Positions 51,794 to 60,815 of a stretch of DNA of 64,000 nt are shown in pieces (within the stretch, counting starts at the first letter, position 1; every line of letters begins with the position of its first letter). The position numbers were made by a program, and so were the translations under genes. The notes beneath the pieces were generated by a model that did no database searches, had not been told where the DNA came from, and saw only the letters and a program-made list of their open reading frames with translations. Origin of the DNA: Herbaspirillum sp. (GTDB lineage: Bacteria > Pseudomonadota > Gammaproteobacteria > Burkholderiales > Burkholderiaceae_D); assembly GCF_017744395.1 (NCBI RefSeq), contig NZ_JAGIBI010000003.1, forward strand, positions 1 to 64,000. Reading direction: 5' to 3'.

Positions 51794-52639
51794 ATGAGAC
51801 CTTCATCCGAATCCTTCGTACGCCGCGTGCGCAGCAAGCTCGACGAACTGTCGGCCACCGAGCGCCAGCTGGCGGATTTCCTGCTGGAGTTTCCCGGCGA
51901 GCTGGCCAGTTATGCCGGCAACGAGCTGGCGCAACTGGCCGGCGTGTCGCCCTCGACGGTGAGCCGCTTCATCCGCCGCATCGGCTACGACAGCTACGAG
52001 GAAGCGCGCCGCCATGTGCGCGAGGAGCAGGAAGTGGGCTCGCCATTGTTCCAGCCGTCCGCGGGAGCGGCGCGCCATGTCAGGTCGCTGGCCGCGCATT
52101 TCCAGCAGTCGCAGGCCAACCTGGCCGGCACCTTCGAACGCCTGTCGGATGCGGTCATGGCCGAGATCGCCAGGGCGATTGCCGGCGCGCCGCAGGTGCT
52201 GGTGTTCGGCAGCCGCAGCAGCCATGCCTTCGCGGTCTACCTGCGCTGGCAGATCATCCAGGTATTGCCGCGCGTGACCGCCATTCCCGGCCCCGGCGAG
52301 ACGGTGGCCGAACATACCGCCGGCCTGGGCGAGCGCGACTGCGTGATCGTGTTCGGCACGCGCCGCCAGACGCGCCAGATGGCCCGCGTGCTGGAAGCCG
52401 CCACCCGCGCCGGCGCCCGCATCCTCTATATCAGCGACCAGGCGTCATCCGACTACGCCGGCGCCACCTGGTCGCTGCAATGCCAATGCCGCGGCCCCGG
52501 CTTGCTGGACAACCATGTGGCCGTGATGGCCCTGTGCGATTTGCTGGCGACCCTGGTCATCGAAGCCAGCGGCGCGGCGGGGCGCAAGCGCCTGGCCGCG
52601 GTGGAGCAGGGGCATGACGAGCTGGACGACTTCGGCTGA
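51794..52639 (+). CDS. MurR/RpiR family transcriptional regulator
   Basis: A 281-residue regulator with an N-terminal helix-turn-helix (about residues 1-77: 'LSATERQLADFLLEFPGELA', 'ELAQLAGVSPSTVSRFIRRI') and a C-terminal SIS domain (about 115-255: 'QVLVFGSRSSHAFAVYLRWQ', 'DCVIVFGTRRQTRQMARVL'). SIS domains usually bind phosphosugars, though several RpiR proteins control other catabolic genes. It precedes the MFS/racemase-family genes on the same strand, and palindromic TGAAATTT sites lie between, so it likely regulates them. Confidence 0.92.
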   Translation: MRPSSESFVRRVRSKLDELSATERQLADFLLEFPGELASYAGNELAQLAGVSPSTVSRFIRRIGYDSYEEARRHVREEQEVGSPLFQPSAGAARHVRSLAAHFQQSQANLAGTFERLSDAVMAEIARAIAGAPQVLVFGSRSSHAFAVYLRWQIIQVLPRVTAIPGPGETVAEHTAGLGERDCVIVFGTRRQTRQMARVLEAATRAGARILYISDQASSDYAGATWSLQCQCRGPGLLDNHVAVMALCDLLATLVIEASGAAGRKRLAAVEQGHDELDDFG

Positions 52640-52669
52640 GTGTTGCCGTTCCGGTTTTTGTCCTGGCAT

Positions 52670-52679
52670 TGAAATTTCA
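52670..52679. promoter_or_regulatory. Perfect palindrome TGAAATTTCA, candidate RpiR site
   Basis: A 10-bp palindrome 31 bases after the regulator's stop; it has the same half-site as the two sites near 52950. Confidence 0.4.
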
Positions 52680-52933
52680 GCATTCCAGCCAGGATGATTC
52701 CCCATTTTCTGGCGATCCCTGCACGCTTGGAGTGCGGCGGTTTCACCAATTCAAGGCGGCTTCCGCCGGCGGCACTTGCATCCGGGCAATAGGCCGCGCC
52801 TCCAAGTCCCGTGCCAATACGGCGCAATCCTTCGCCGATCAAGGGATTTTTCCAGTTTTCATCGATTCCGTTGCCGCAGCGGCATCCCGCTTCGGACACT
52901 GGCATGCCGCTTGCTATGAGTGCCTTGCAAAAA

Positions 52934-52980
52934 TGAAATTTAAATTTCAGTAAAAAATTAAATCTGAAATTCATATTCCA
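52934..52980. promoter_or_regulatory. Twin RpiR-type operators upstream of the MFS gene
   Basis: TGAAATTTAAATTTCA (52934-52949) is a perfect 16-bp palindrome. TGAAATTCATATTCCA (52965-52980) is a degenerate second copy. Their centres are 31 bp apart, three helical turns. RpiR-family proteins typically bind AT-rich TGxAA...TTxCA palindromes. Confidence 0.65.
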
Positions 52981-53142
52981 TTTGGCGGCGTTGTGGACTA
53001 GAGTGGTGGAACGGCATCCCGTATCGGATGCCGGGTCCCACGGCCATGACGCAGTAGCGGAACGCTCCACGCTGATGGATGAGCGTTCTGGAAATCGAAG
53101 AAACATGTTTTCGTTTGCCATCCCACGCATGAGGAGCTGACC

Positions 53143-54594
53143 ATGGCCGGACCCGCACTTTCTTCGCCGGATACTCCGCGCATCGCCGAACTGGACGGCG
53201 CGCTGGACAAGATCGGCGTCACCCGCTCGCACCACACCATCATTTTCCTGATCCTGATCGGTTGCCTGTTCGACAGCTTCGAACAGAACGCCATCGGCCT
53301 GGTCGGTCCCATGCTCAAGCAGCAGTGGGGACTGGACGCCACCGGCATCGGCCTGCTCAATACCGTCACCTTCGCCAGCGCCGCCATCGGCCGCATCGTC
53401 TCCGGCCTGGTGGCCGACCGCTACGGCCGCCGCGTGATGCTGAGCCTGGATTTGCTGCTGTTCACGCTGGGCGCCGGCATTTGCGCGCTGGCGCCGAACC
53501 TGACGGTGATGGCCGTCGGCCGCGCCATCGTCGGCTTCGGCCTGGGCGGCGAGATCGCCATCGCCGTCACCATGCTGGCCGAGTTCTGTTCCAGCAAGTT
53601 CCGCGGCACGGCGGTGGGACTGGTCAATGTCGGCGCCGGCGGCCTCGGCAATTTCCTGGCGCCGGCTTTCGGCTTGCTGGTATTTACGCTGTTTCCCGGC
53701 GAGAACAGCTGGCGCTGGCTGTTCCTGTGCCTGATGCTGCCGGCGCTGCTGGGCGCTTTCTACCGCCGCTATATCCCGGAAACGCCGCGCTTCCTGCTGT
53801 CGCGCCACAAGATCGCCGAAGCCAACCAGGTGCTGTCGCGCCTGGCTTGCGGCAAGTTGTCCGGCCCGGCGCCGCAGGCCGCGGCCTGGATCGCCGACGA
53901 CGGCTGCCGCGAACAGGCCGCGCGCATCAAGGTGCGGTCGATGGAAATCTTCCAGGGGCCGCTGGCGCGCCGCACCGTGCCGCTGTGCATCGCCATCTGG
54001 ATGACCTACGGCGCGCAGATTTCGGTGCTCACGCTGATGCCGACCATCCTGGTCAGCCTGGGCTACAGCATGTCCAAGAGCTTGTTGTTTACGATGGTGA
54101 TGCAAAGCGGCAGCCTGCTGGGCGCGGTCGCCGCCTCGGCCTTCGGCTTCCATATGCCGCGCAAGCGCGTGCTGACGGCGGGCGCCATCTGCGCCTGTGC
54201 GGCGGCGCTGGCGATCGGCTTCCTGGCCAAGAATATCGCCATGATCCTGCTGGCCGGCGCGGTGTTCCAGTTCTTCGTGCTGTTGCTCAACACCACGATC
54301 TGGATCTTCGCCCCCGAGCTGTACCCGACCCGCGTGCGCGCGTTCGGCACCGCCTTCATCCTGGCCACCGGCACCGCCGCCGGCGCCTTCATGCCGCTGG
54401 TGGCCGGCCGCCTGTTCGACACCTTCGGCCTGGCCGGCGTGTTCGGCATGATCGCGGCGATGTACGGCGTCTTCACCATCGCGGTGCGCACCGTGCCGGA
54501 AACCTACGGCAAGTCGCCCGACGCGCCGCTGGAGGACGAAGGCATGCCGCTGGGCGCGCAGGCCGAGCCGGCCGTGGTGGCCAGCCATAGTTGA
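53143..54594 (+). CDS. MFS transporter (NiaP/aromatic-acid or sugar-porter like)
   Basis: A 483-residue protein with 12 predicted membrane helices. It carries 'GLVADRYGRRVMLSLDLLLF' (loop 2-3 motif), 'YIPETPRFLLSRHKIAEA' at the central loop and 'FAPELYPTRVRAFGTAFILA', motifs shared by the sugar-porter, NiaP and AAHS branches that carry organic and aromatic acids. GAGGAGCTGACC precedes the ATG. It is followed 23 bases later by the racemase-family gene. The substrate is not evident. Confidence 0.9.
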   Translation: MAGPALSSPDTPRIAELDGALDKIGVTRSHHTIIFLILIGCLFDSFEQNAIGLVGPMLKQQWGLDATGIGLLNTVTFASAAIGRIVSGLVADRYGRRVMLSLDLLLFTLGAGICALAPNLTVMAVGRAIVGFGLGGEIAIAVTMLAEFCSSKFRGTAVGLVNVGAGGLGNFLAPAFGLLVFTLFPGENSWRWLFLCLMLPALLGAFYRRYIPETPRFLLSRHKIAEANQVLSRLACGKLSGPAPQAAAWIADDGCREQAARIKVRSMEIFQGPLARRTVPLCIAIWMTYGAQISVLTLMPTILVSLGYSMSKSLLFTMVMQSGSLLGAVAASAFGFHMPRKRVLTAGAICACAAALAIGFLAKNIAMILLAGAVFQFFVLLLNTTIWIFAPELYPTRVRAFGTAFILATGTAAGAFMPLVAGRLFDTFGLAGVFGMIAAMYGVFTIAVRTVPETYGKSPDAPLEDEGMPLGAQAEPAVVASHS

Positions 54595-54617
54595 ACCCAC
54601 TTTATCCAGAGCCAAGC

Positions 54618-55325
54618 ATGCGCCATATCCTGCTGATCAATCCGAACTCTTCCGCCGCCACCACCCGGATGATGGTGGCCATCGCGGCCGCCGAGTTGCC
54701 GCCGGGCTTTTCGGTGAGCGGAGTCACCGCGCGCAGCGGGCCGGGCATGATCGTCAACGGCGCCGAGCTGGCGGCGTCGGTGCCGGAGGTCGAGCGCAAC
54801 TGGCAGGAATTCGGGCGCGACAGCGTCGGCGTGATCGTCAGTGCCTTCGGCGACCCCGGCACCGAGCGCTTGCGCGCGGTCGGCAAGGTGCCGGTGGCGG
54901 GCATTTGCGAAGCGTCGATGCTGGAAGCGGCGCAGGGCGGCAGGCGTTTCGGGGTGGCGACGGTGACGCCGGAACTGGCCGACGCCATCGACGCCAAGGC
55001 GCAGCAACTGGGATTGGGGCGGCAGTACACCGGCATCCGCCTGACCGGGGGCGATCCGCGGGTATTGTCGGCCGATCCGCAGGCGCTGGAAGAGGCGCTG
55101 GCACAGGCGGTGCGGGAATGCGTGGGGATCGACGGCGCGCAGGCGGTGGTGATCGGCGGCGGCCCCTTGGGTCAGGCCGCCATCGCGTTGGCGCGGCGCT
55201 TCACGGTGCCGGTGATCGCGCCGATCCCGGCCGCCGTGCGCAACCTGCTGAACCAGCTGGATATCTACGATGCGGCCGCCGCCGCGGCGGCCGCCATGCG
55301 CGCCAAACTGTCGGCCCTGGCCTGA
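54618..55325 (+). CDS. Asp/Glu-hydantoin racemase family protein lacking catalytic cysteines
   Basis: The 235-residue protein starts 'MRHILLINPNSSAATTRMMV', the hallmark of the hydantoin racemase/HyuA group. Known hydantoin racemases use Cys76 and Cys181; here the equivalent motifs read 'VSAFGDPG' (Ala76) and 'VVIGGGPLG' (Gly181). The only cysteines are Cys97 and Cys168. It may therefore be a binding protein or use other chemistry. It sits directly after the MFS gene and is presumably under RpiR control. Confidence 0.87.
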   Translation: MRHILLINPNSSAATTRMMVAIAAAELPPGFSVSGVTARSGPGMIVNGAELAASVPEVERNWQEFGRDSVGVIVSAFGDPGTERLRAVGKVPVAGICEASMLEAAQGGRRFGVATVTPELADAIDAKAQQLGLGRQYTGIRLTGGDPRVLSADPQALEEALAQAVRECVGIDGAQAVVIGGGPLGQAAIALARRFTVPVIAPIPAAVRNLLNQLDIYDAAAAAAAAMRAKLSALA

Positions 55326-55360
55326 ACCTTGTGCGGTTCCTGACCGGTTAAGCACCAGTT

Positions 55361-56209
55361 CTAAAGCATCGCCAAAGGCTGTTTGCGGCGCGGCGGGGGA
55401 AAGGCGGCGTCGAGTTCCTTGAGGTCGGCGTCGCTCAGCGCGAGATCGAGGCAGGCGCGGTTTTGCCGCACATGCTCCTGGCTGGAGGCCTTGGGGATGG
55501 CGATCACGCCGGGCCGGCGCAGCACCCAGGCCAGGGCAACCTGTGCCGGCGTCGCGCCATGCCGCTGGGCGACCGCCGCCAGCGCGGCATTCTTCAGGAT
55601 GCGGCCCTGTTCGATCGGCGAGTAGGCCATGATGGGCACGCCGCGTTCCAGCGATTCCGGCAGCAGGTCGTATTCGATGCCGCGCCGCGACAGGTTGTAC
55701 AGCACCTGGTTGGCCAGGTACTGGTTGCCGTTGTCTTCTTCCAGCAGCTCGTCGATGTCGTCGCTGTCGAGGTTGCTCACGCCCCAGCCGCCGATCTTGC
55801 CCTGCGCCACCAGCGCCTGCATCCCCTCTACCGTGGCCGACAGCGGGTGCGAGCCGCGCCAGTGCAGCAGGTACAAGTCGATGCGGTCGGTGCCCAGGCG
55901 TTTCAGGCTGGCTTCGCAAGCGGCGACGGTGCCGCGTTTGGTGGCGTTGTGCGGCAGCACCTTGCTGACCAGGTAGACCTCGTCGCGGCGGCCGGCGATG
56001 GCTTTGCCGACGATTTTTTCGGCGCCGCCGTCGGCATACATCTCGGCGGTGTCGATCAGCGTCATGCCCAGCTCCATGCCGGCCTGCAGCGCCTTCACCT
56101 CGGCCGCCGCGTGCGCGGCCGACTCGCCCATGTTCCATGTGCCCTGGCCCAGTGCCGGCACCAGGTCGCCATTGCGCAGCTTGATCAGCGGAATCTGCTT
56201 TGTGCTCAT
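55361..56209 (-). CDS. Aldo/keto reductase
   Basis: A 282-residue NADPH-dependent (beta/alpha)8-barrel oxidoreductase. The catalytic tetrad is visible: Asp and Tyr in 'TLIDTAEMYADGGAE', Lys in 'YLVSKVLPH' and His in 'DLYLLHWRG'. The cofactor motif is 'VIAIPKASSQEHVRQN'. The ATG at 56209 has GGGGGA upstream; an in-frame ATG at 56284 would add a hydrophobic N-terminus resembling a signal peptide. It is convergent with the racemase-family gene, so joint function is uncertain. Confidence 0.9.
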   Translation of the reverse strand: MSTKQIPLIKLRNGDLVPALGQGTWNMGESAAHAAAEVKALQAGMELGMTLIDTAEMYADGGAEKIVGKAIAGRRDEVYLVSKVLPHNATKRGTVAACEASLKRLGTDRIDLYLLHWRGSHPLSATVEGMQALVAQGKIGGWGVSNLDSDDIDELLEEDNGNQYLANQVLYNLSRRGIEYDLLPESLERGVPIMAYSPIEQGRILKNAALAAVAQRHGATPAQVALAWVLRRPGVIAIPKASSQEHVRQNRACLDLALSDADLKELDAAFPPPRRKQPLAML

Positions 56210-56416
56210 GCGTGTCCCCCTCGTGGCAAGCGCCGCCAACGTCGCGGCGAAAAGTATTAGAACCCATTTCTCCCGCGGGTTCATCACGCAATGCACATAA
56301 ACCACATCGCGGCGGCATGATGCCGCCGGGAAATGTCGCGTTGGGGCCAACGCCGAGATTGTGGCGATGGGCAACTGCTGGCATGATCGCAGCCAAGAAA
56401 AAATCCAGGGGAAATC

Positions 56417-58690
56417 ATGTTGCGTCGTTTGCGTCAGGCCTGCGGAAAATATTGGGCGCGCTGGCTGCTTGCGCTGGTGCTGACCGTCGCGGCGGCTTCA
56501 CAGGTGATCGGCCTGCTGCCGGGACAGTGGGTGGGGCGGCTGGACCTGTTCTTCTACGACTTGCGCATGCGCGTGGCCAAGGCCGAACTGGATCCGCGCA
56601 TCGTCATCGTCGACATCGATGAGAAGAGCATCGCCGAGGTCGGCCGCTGGCCCTGGAGCCGCGATGTGGTGGCCGGGCTGGTCAGGCAGATGACGCAAAC
56701 CTACCAGGCGCAGTCGGTCGGCTTCGACGTGGTGTTCGCCGAACCCGATACCAGCTCCGGCTATGCCCGGCTGGAAGCCCTGGCCCAGGGCGAACTGAAG
56801 GATGTGCCGCAGTTCGGCCGCCAGTTGCAAAGCCTCAAGCCGCAGATGGATTACGACGCGCGCCTGGCCGACGCCCTCAAGGGGCAGCCGGTGGTGATGG
56901 GCTACAACCTGTCCAACGAAGCCGGCGCCATCGCCAAGGGGCAATTGCCGGCGCCGGCCTTCACCGTGGCCGACCTGGGCGGGCGCCGGCTGGACGTGAC
57001 GCACTGGCGCGCCTACGGCGCCAACCTGCCGCAGTTGCAGCAGGCGGCGCGGGCGGGCGGCTTCTTCAACCCGCTGCCTGACGAGGACGGCCTGATCCGC
57101 GCGGTGCCGCTGCTGGCGCAAGTGGGCGACAACTTCTACGAATCGCTGGCGCTGGCCACCGCGCGCGTGGCCATCGACGGCAAGCGCATCAAGCCGGTAT
57201 TCCTGCAAAACGACGCCGTGCTGTCGGACGAGCAATTGCGCGACTACGGCGCGCTCGATTCCATTGCGGTCGAGGTCAAGCCCAGTCCCCTGTTCATCCC
57301 GGTCGAGCGCCACCTGACCACGCTGGTCACCTATCGCGGCCGCGGCGGACCGGCCGGCGGCGCGTTCCGCTATGTGTCGGCGGTGGACGTGATCCGCGGC
57401 CGCGTGCCGCACGACCAACTGGACGGCCGCATCATGCTGGTCGGCACTACCGTGCCGGGCCTGAACGATTTGCGGGCCACGCCGGTCAGCCCGGTCTATC
57501 CCGGCGTGGAGGTGCATGCCAACCTGATCGCCTCCATCATCGACGGCGACTTCAAGGCGCGCCCGGAATTCTCGCTCGGCTATGACATGCTGCAAGTGCT
57601 GGTGATCGGCCTGGTGCTGGGACTGCTGCTGCCGATGCTGGGGCCGCTGTGGTCGATCGCGCTGACCCTGGCCTCGGCGTTCGGCCTGGGCGCCTTCAAT
57701 TTCTGGCTGTACAACGCCGGCGGGCTGGTGCTGCCGCTGGCGACCGCCTTGCTGCTGATCGCCGCGCTGTTCATCTGCAACCTGGGCTGGGGCTACCTGT
57801 TCGAGTATCGCAACCGCAAGGCCATCGTCAACCTGTTCGGCGAGTACGTGGCGCCCGAACTGGTGGCCGAGATGGCGGCCAATCCCGCCAGCTACAACAT
57901 GGAAGGCGAGGTGCGCGAACTGACCGTGATGTTCTCCGACGTGCGCGGCTTCACCACCATCTCCGAAGGTTTGCCGCCCAACGAATTGCGCGAATACATC
58001 AACGCCTACCTGACCGCCATGTCGGAAGACATCCGCGGCAACCGGGGCACGCTCGACAAGTACATCGGCGACGCCGTCATGGCCTTCTGGGGCGCGCCGC
58101 TGGAACTGCCCGACCACGCCGCGCGCGCGGTCGCCACCGCGCTGAAGATGCAGCAGACCACCATCGCGCTGAACCAGGAGTTCGCCAAGCGCAACTGGCC
58201 GTCGCTGAAGATCGGCATCGGCTTGAACACCGGCTCGATGCGCGTGGGCGACATGGGCTCCAGGATCCGCAAGGCGTACACGGTGATGGGCGATGCGGTC
58301 AACCTGTCGTCGCGGCTGGAATCGATCACCAAGGTCTACGGCGTGGGCGTGCTGGTCGGCCAGGCCACGCGCGATGCCGCGCCGCAATTCGCCTACCGCG
58401 AACTGGACAGGGTGCGCGTCAAGGGCAAGAACGAACCGGTACCGATCTATGAGCCACTGGGGCTCGAGGGTGAGCTTGATGCCGGCCTGCGCGCCGATGT
58501 CGAGCAATGGCATGCGGCGTTGGCGGCTTTGCGCGCGCAACGTTGGGACGAGGCTGAACGTGCAATTCTCGCGCTGCAGGAAAAATCCGCGCATGGCCTG
58601 TATGCGCTGTATCTCGGGCGCATCGCCCACTATCGCAACGATCCTCCGCCCGCCGATTGGGACGGCGTCACCACCTTCGACACCAAATAA
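56417..58690 (+). CDS. CHASE2 domain class III adenylate/guanylate cyclase
   Basis: A 757-residue membrane sensor. A first helix at about 15-35 is followed by an extracytoplasmic CHASE2 domain (about 40-345, with 'FFYDLRMRVAKAELDPRIVI', 'WPWSRDVVAGLVRQM'), three closely spaced helices (about 375-460) and a cytoplasmic cyclase domain (about 480-680). The metal aspartates are in 'VMFSDVRGFTTIS' and 'DKYIGDAVMAFWGAP', with 'KAYTVMGDAVNLSSRLES' forming the transition-state region. The Lys/Asp pattern favours ATP, hence cAMP, as substrate. A short helical tail follows. It is monocistronic. Confidence 0.93.
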   Translation: MLRRLRQACGKYWARWLLALVLTVAAASQVIGLLPGQWVGRLDLFFYDLRMRVAKAELDPRIVIVDIDEKSIAEVGRWPWSRDVVAGLVRQMTQTYQAQSVGFDVVFAEPDTSSGYARLEALAQGELKDVPQFGRQLQSLKPQMDYDARLADALKGQPVVMGYNLSNEAGAIAKGQLPAPAFTVADLGGRRLDVTHWRAYGANLPQLQQAARAGGFFNPLPDEDGLIRAVPLLAQVGDNFYESLALATARVAIDGKRIKPVFLQNDAVLSDEQLRDYGALDSIAVEVKPSPLFIPVERHLTTLVTYRGRGGPAGGAFRYVSAVDVIRGRVPHDQLDGRIMLVGTTVPGLNDLRATPVSPVYPGVEVHANLIASIIDGDFKARPEFSLGYDMLQVLVIGLVLGLLLPMLGPLWSIALTLASAFGLGAFNFWLYNAGGLVLPLATALLLIAALFICNLGWGYLFEYRNRKAIVNLFGEYVAPELVAEMAANPASYNMEGEVRELTVMFSDVRGFTTISEGLPPNELREYINAYLTAMSEDIRGNRGTLDKYIGDAVMAFWGAPLELPDHAARAVATALKMQQTTIALNQEFAKRNWPSLKIGIGLNTGSMRVGDMGSRIRKAYTVMGDAVNLSSRLESITKVYGVGVLVGQATRDAAPQFAYRELDRVRVKGKNEPVPIYEPLGLEGELDAGLRADVEQWHAALAALRAQRWDEAERAILALQEKSAHGLYALYLGRIAHYRNDPPPADWDGVTTFDTK

Positions 58691-59164
58691 GGCGGTAGCT
58701 CAGCGGCGGCGCGGACATGGCAAATTGGCAAGCTGCCGTTTGCCTGCCGCGCCATTGCGCCGGCAGGCAAAATAATTTCCATAAAGAAAATTTCGGCGTG
58801 GCAAAAATGTCGCTAAGCCAGAGCTGGCGCGCTTTTTGAGCGAATTTTGTCGACGCGCAAGAAGCGAATCTCTATACTTTACGAGCGTCAAGATACGGCT
58901 GTGCTGAGGGAGGGCAAGGCCGTTTTTGCCGGCTCCCGGTCACAGCGGAAAGACGTATCGGGTACCGGCGCTGGCGATTCTGTTTCAGGGGATTCCACCG
59001 ATTTTCAGTTTGTCATCCGTCGCAATGGAGCGCGACGCGTGCGCGCCCGTTTTGCGTTGGCGGGAATCCAGGAAGACCGAACCGGCATCGTCCGTCTCCG
59101 CGCGGACATGCATCAGCAAAAAGAACAAGGGGAGGTGGGCCGTACAGGCGACCCGCCCGCACAC
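58691..59164. other. 474-bp gap before the two-partner secretion genes
   Basis: The TpsB frame is open back to 58847, but that part has no TpsB-like sequence. A TATACT at 58873-58878 could be a -10 box, though no -35 sits at the usual spacing. AGGGGAGG at about 59139 resembles a ribosome site but has no matching in-frame ATG at the right distance. No other feature is visible. Confidence 0.5.
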
Positions 59165-60814
59165 ATGATGAAACACGCATTTGGGCATTATCTGATGGGG
59201 ATGGCGCTGGCCGCGGCGATGCCGGGGGCCATGGCGCAGGCTGCGCCGCAAGCGGAGGCGATGGCGCCGGCCGACGACCGCTTCGAGATCAAACGTTTCC
59301 AGGTCGATGGCAATACCCTGCTCACGGCGCGCCAGATCGAACAGGCCGTCGGGCCGTTCACCGGCGCCGGCCGCGTCTATGGCGACATACAGCAGGCGTT
59401 GGAGGAGTTGGAAAATACTTACCGCAAGGAAGGCTACAGTACCGTCCAGGTCAGCGTGCCGGAGCAGGAGCTGACTTCCGGCGTGGTGCGCCTGCAGGTG
59501 ATGGAAGGCACGATCGGCAAGGTCACCGTCACCGACAACAAGCATTTCAGCGAAGCCAATATCCGCGCCAGCCTTCCCGCGCTGCAGCCGGGCATGGCGC
59601 CCAACATGCGCAGGATTTCGGAGTCGGTGCAACTGGCCAACGACAATCCGGCCAAGCAGGTCAACGTTGAACTCTCCAGCGCGCCGGAAGAGGGCAAGAT
59701 CGACGCCAAGGTGGCGGTGACCGACAACGACCCGCTGCGCGTGATCCTCACGCTGGACAACACCGGCTCGCCGGAAACCGGGCAATGGCGCACCGGCGTG
59801 GCCTTGCAGCATTCCAACCTGTTCAACCGCGACCACGTCGCCACGCTGGCCTACACCACTTCGCCCGACAGCCCGGCCGGCTCCAAGGTCGACCTGTACT
59901 CGCTGGGTTATCGCCTGCCGTTGTATGGCATCGGCGACAGCATGGATTTCATCTACGGTAAATCCAGCGTCAGCAGCGGCACTTCGCCGACGCTGGGATC
60001 GCTGTTCGGCTTCACGGGCAAGGGTGACGTCTACGCGCTGCGCTGGAACCATTTCTTCGCCCGCAGCGGCGAATGGACCAGCAAGCTGGTGTTCGGCGCC
60101 GACTACAAGAAGATGGATTCGACCTGCAATTTCGCCGGCATCGCGCTCTCCACTTGCCAGGGTTATTCCACGCTGCCGCTGTCGGCCACCTACAGCGCGC
60201 AGCGCCAGAGCGTGGGCCAGATCCTCGACTACAACGTCGGCATCGCGCGCAACTGGGCGGTCGGCCCCAGCTATACCAGCACCAGCGGCCGCACCGACCA
60301 TTACTCGTTCATCGCCGGCAACCGCGACACGACGGACAACTTCGTCATCCTGCGCGGCGGCGCTTCGCTGTTCAAGGCATTCGCCAGCGACTGGCAGATG
60401 CGCCTGGCCGGCACGGCGCAGTACGCGCCCGATCCGCTGGTGCCGGCCGAGCAGTTCGGCCTGGCCGGCGCGACCACCGTGCGCGGTTTTTCCGAACGCG
60501 CGGTCGCTGCCGACAGCGGCGCGATCATCAATGCCGAGGCCTATACGCCCGAGCTGCTGGCCAAGAGCGACCTGAAGGGCAACCTGCGGCTGCTGGCGTT
60601 CTACGACATCGGGCGCGGCTACAACAACAAGACCGCCGGCAGCGCGCTGGCATCCAGCATGACGGTGGCCAGCGTCGGTTTCGGCGCGCGCTACAACATC
60701 GGACGCGATTTCAACCTGCGCCTGGACGTCGCGCGCGTCTCCATCGCCGGCACATCGCAGACAGAAAAACGTGGCGACCTGAATGCCCACCTGAGCGCTA
60801 CCCTGGGGTTCTGA
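59165..60814 (+). CDS. TpsB outer-membrane transporter (ShlB/FhaC/HecB family)
   Basis: A 549-residue pore that secretes its TpsA partner across the outer membrane. The signal peptide is about residues 1-25 ('LMGMALAAAMPGAMAQ'). Two POTRA domains follow (about 38-115, with 'FEIKRFQVDGNTLLTARQIE', and 118-190), then a 16-stranded barrel with the loop-6 motif 'TVRGFSE' near residue 440 and 'LLAFYDIGRG' near 480, ending 'LNAHLSATLGF'. The start is uncertain: 59165 and 59168 are adjacent ATGs and 59108 is an upstream option. The tpsA ATG begins two bases after this stop. Confidence 0.92.
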   Translation: MMKHAFGHYLMGMALAAAMPGAMAQAAPQAEAMAPADDRFEIKRFQVDGNTLLTARQIEQAVGPFTGAGRVYGDIQQALEELENTYRKEGYSTVQVSVPEQELTSGVVRLQVMEGTIGKVTVTDNKHFSEANIRASLPALQPGMAPNMRRISESVQLANDNPAKQVNVELSSAPEEGKIDAKVAVTDNDPLRVILTLDNTGSPETGQWRTGVALQHSNLFNRDHVATLAYTTSPDSPAGSKVDLYSLGYRLPLYGIGDSMDFIYGKSSVSSGTSPTLGSLFGFTGKGDVYALRWNHFFARSGEWTSKLVFGADYKKMDSTCNFAGIALSTCQGYSTLPLSATYSAQRQSVGQILDYNVGIARNWAVGPSYTSTSGRTDHYSFIAGNRDTTDNFVILRGGASLFKAFASDWQMRLAGTAQYAPDPLVPAEQFGLAGATTVRGFSERAVAADSGAIINAEAYTPELLAKSDLKGNLRLLAFYDIGRGYNNKTAGSALASSMTVASVGFGARYNIGRDFNLRLDVARVSIAGTSQTEKRGDLNAHLSATLGF

Positions 60815-60815
60815 C

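Larger units (their letters stand above)
52640..53142. other. 503-bp control region between the RpiR regulator and the MFS transporter
   Basis: Contains three TGAAAT-type palindromes (52670-52679, 52934-52949, 52965-52980). The segment from 52690 to 52920 shows no supported gene; an 85-95 codon frame there has no ribosome site or recognisable product. The AT-rich part around 52930-52985 is where the transporter's promoter should be. Confidence 0.6.

Noticed and set aside
52669..52953. Plus-strand frame of 95 codons between the RpiR and MFS genes
   Set aside because: Starts in a palindromic operator, has no ribosome site and no recognisable product.
58847..59164. N-terminal extension of the TpsB frame
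   Set aside because: The first 106 codons are basic and unlike TpsB; a signal peptide begins at 59165, so the extension is most likely untranslated.
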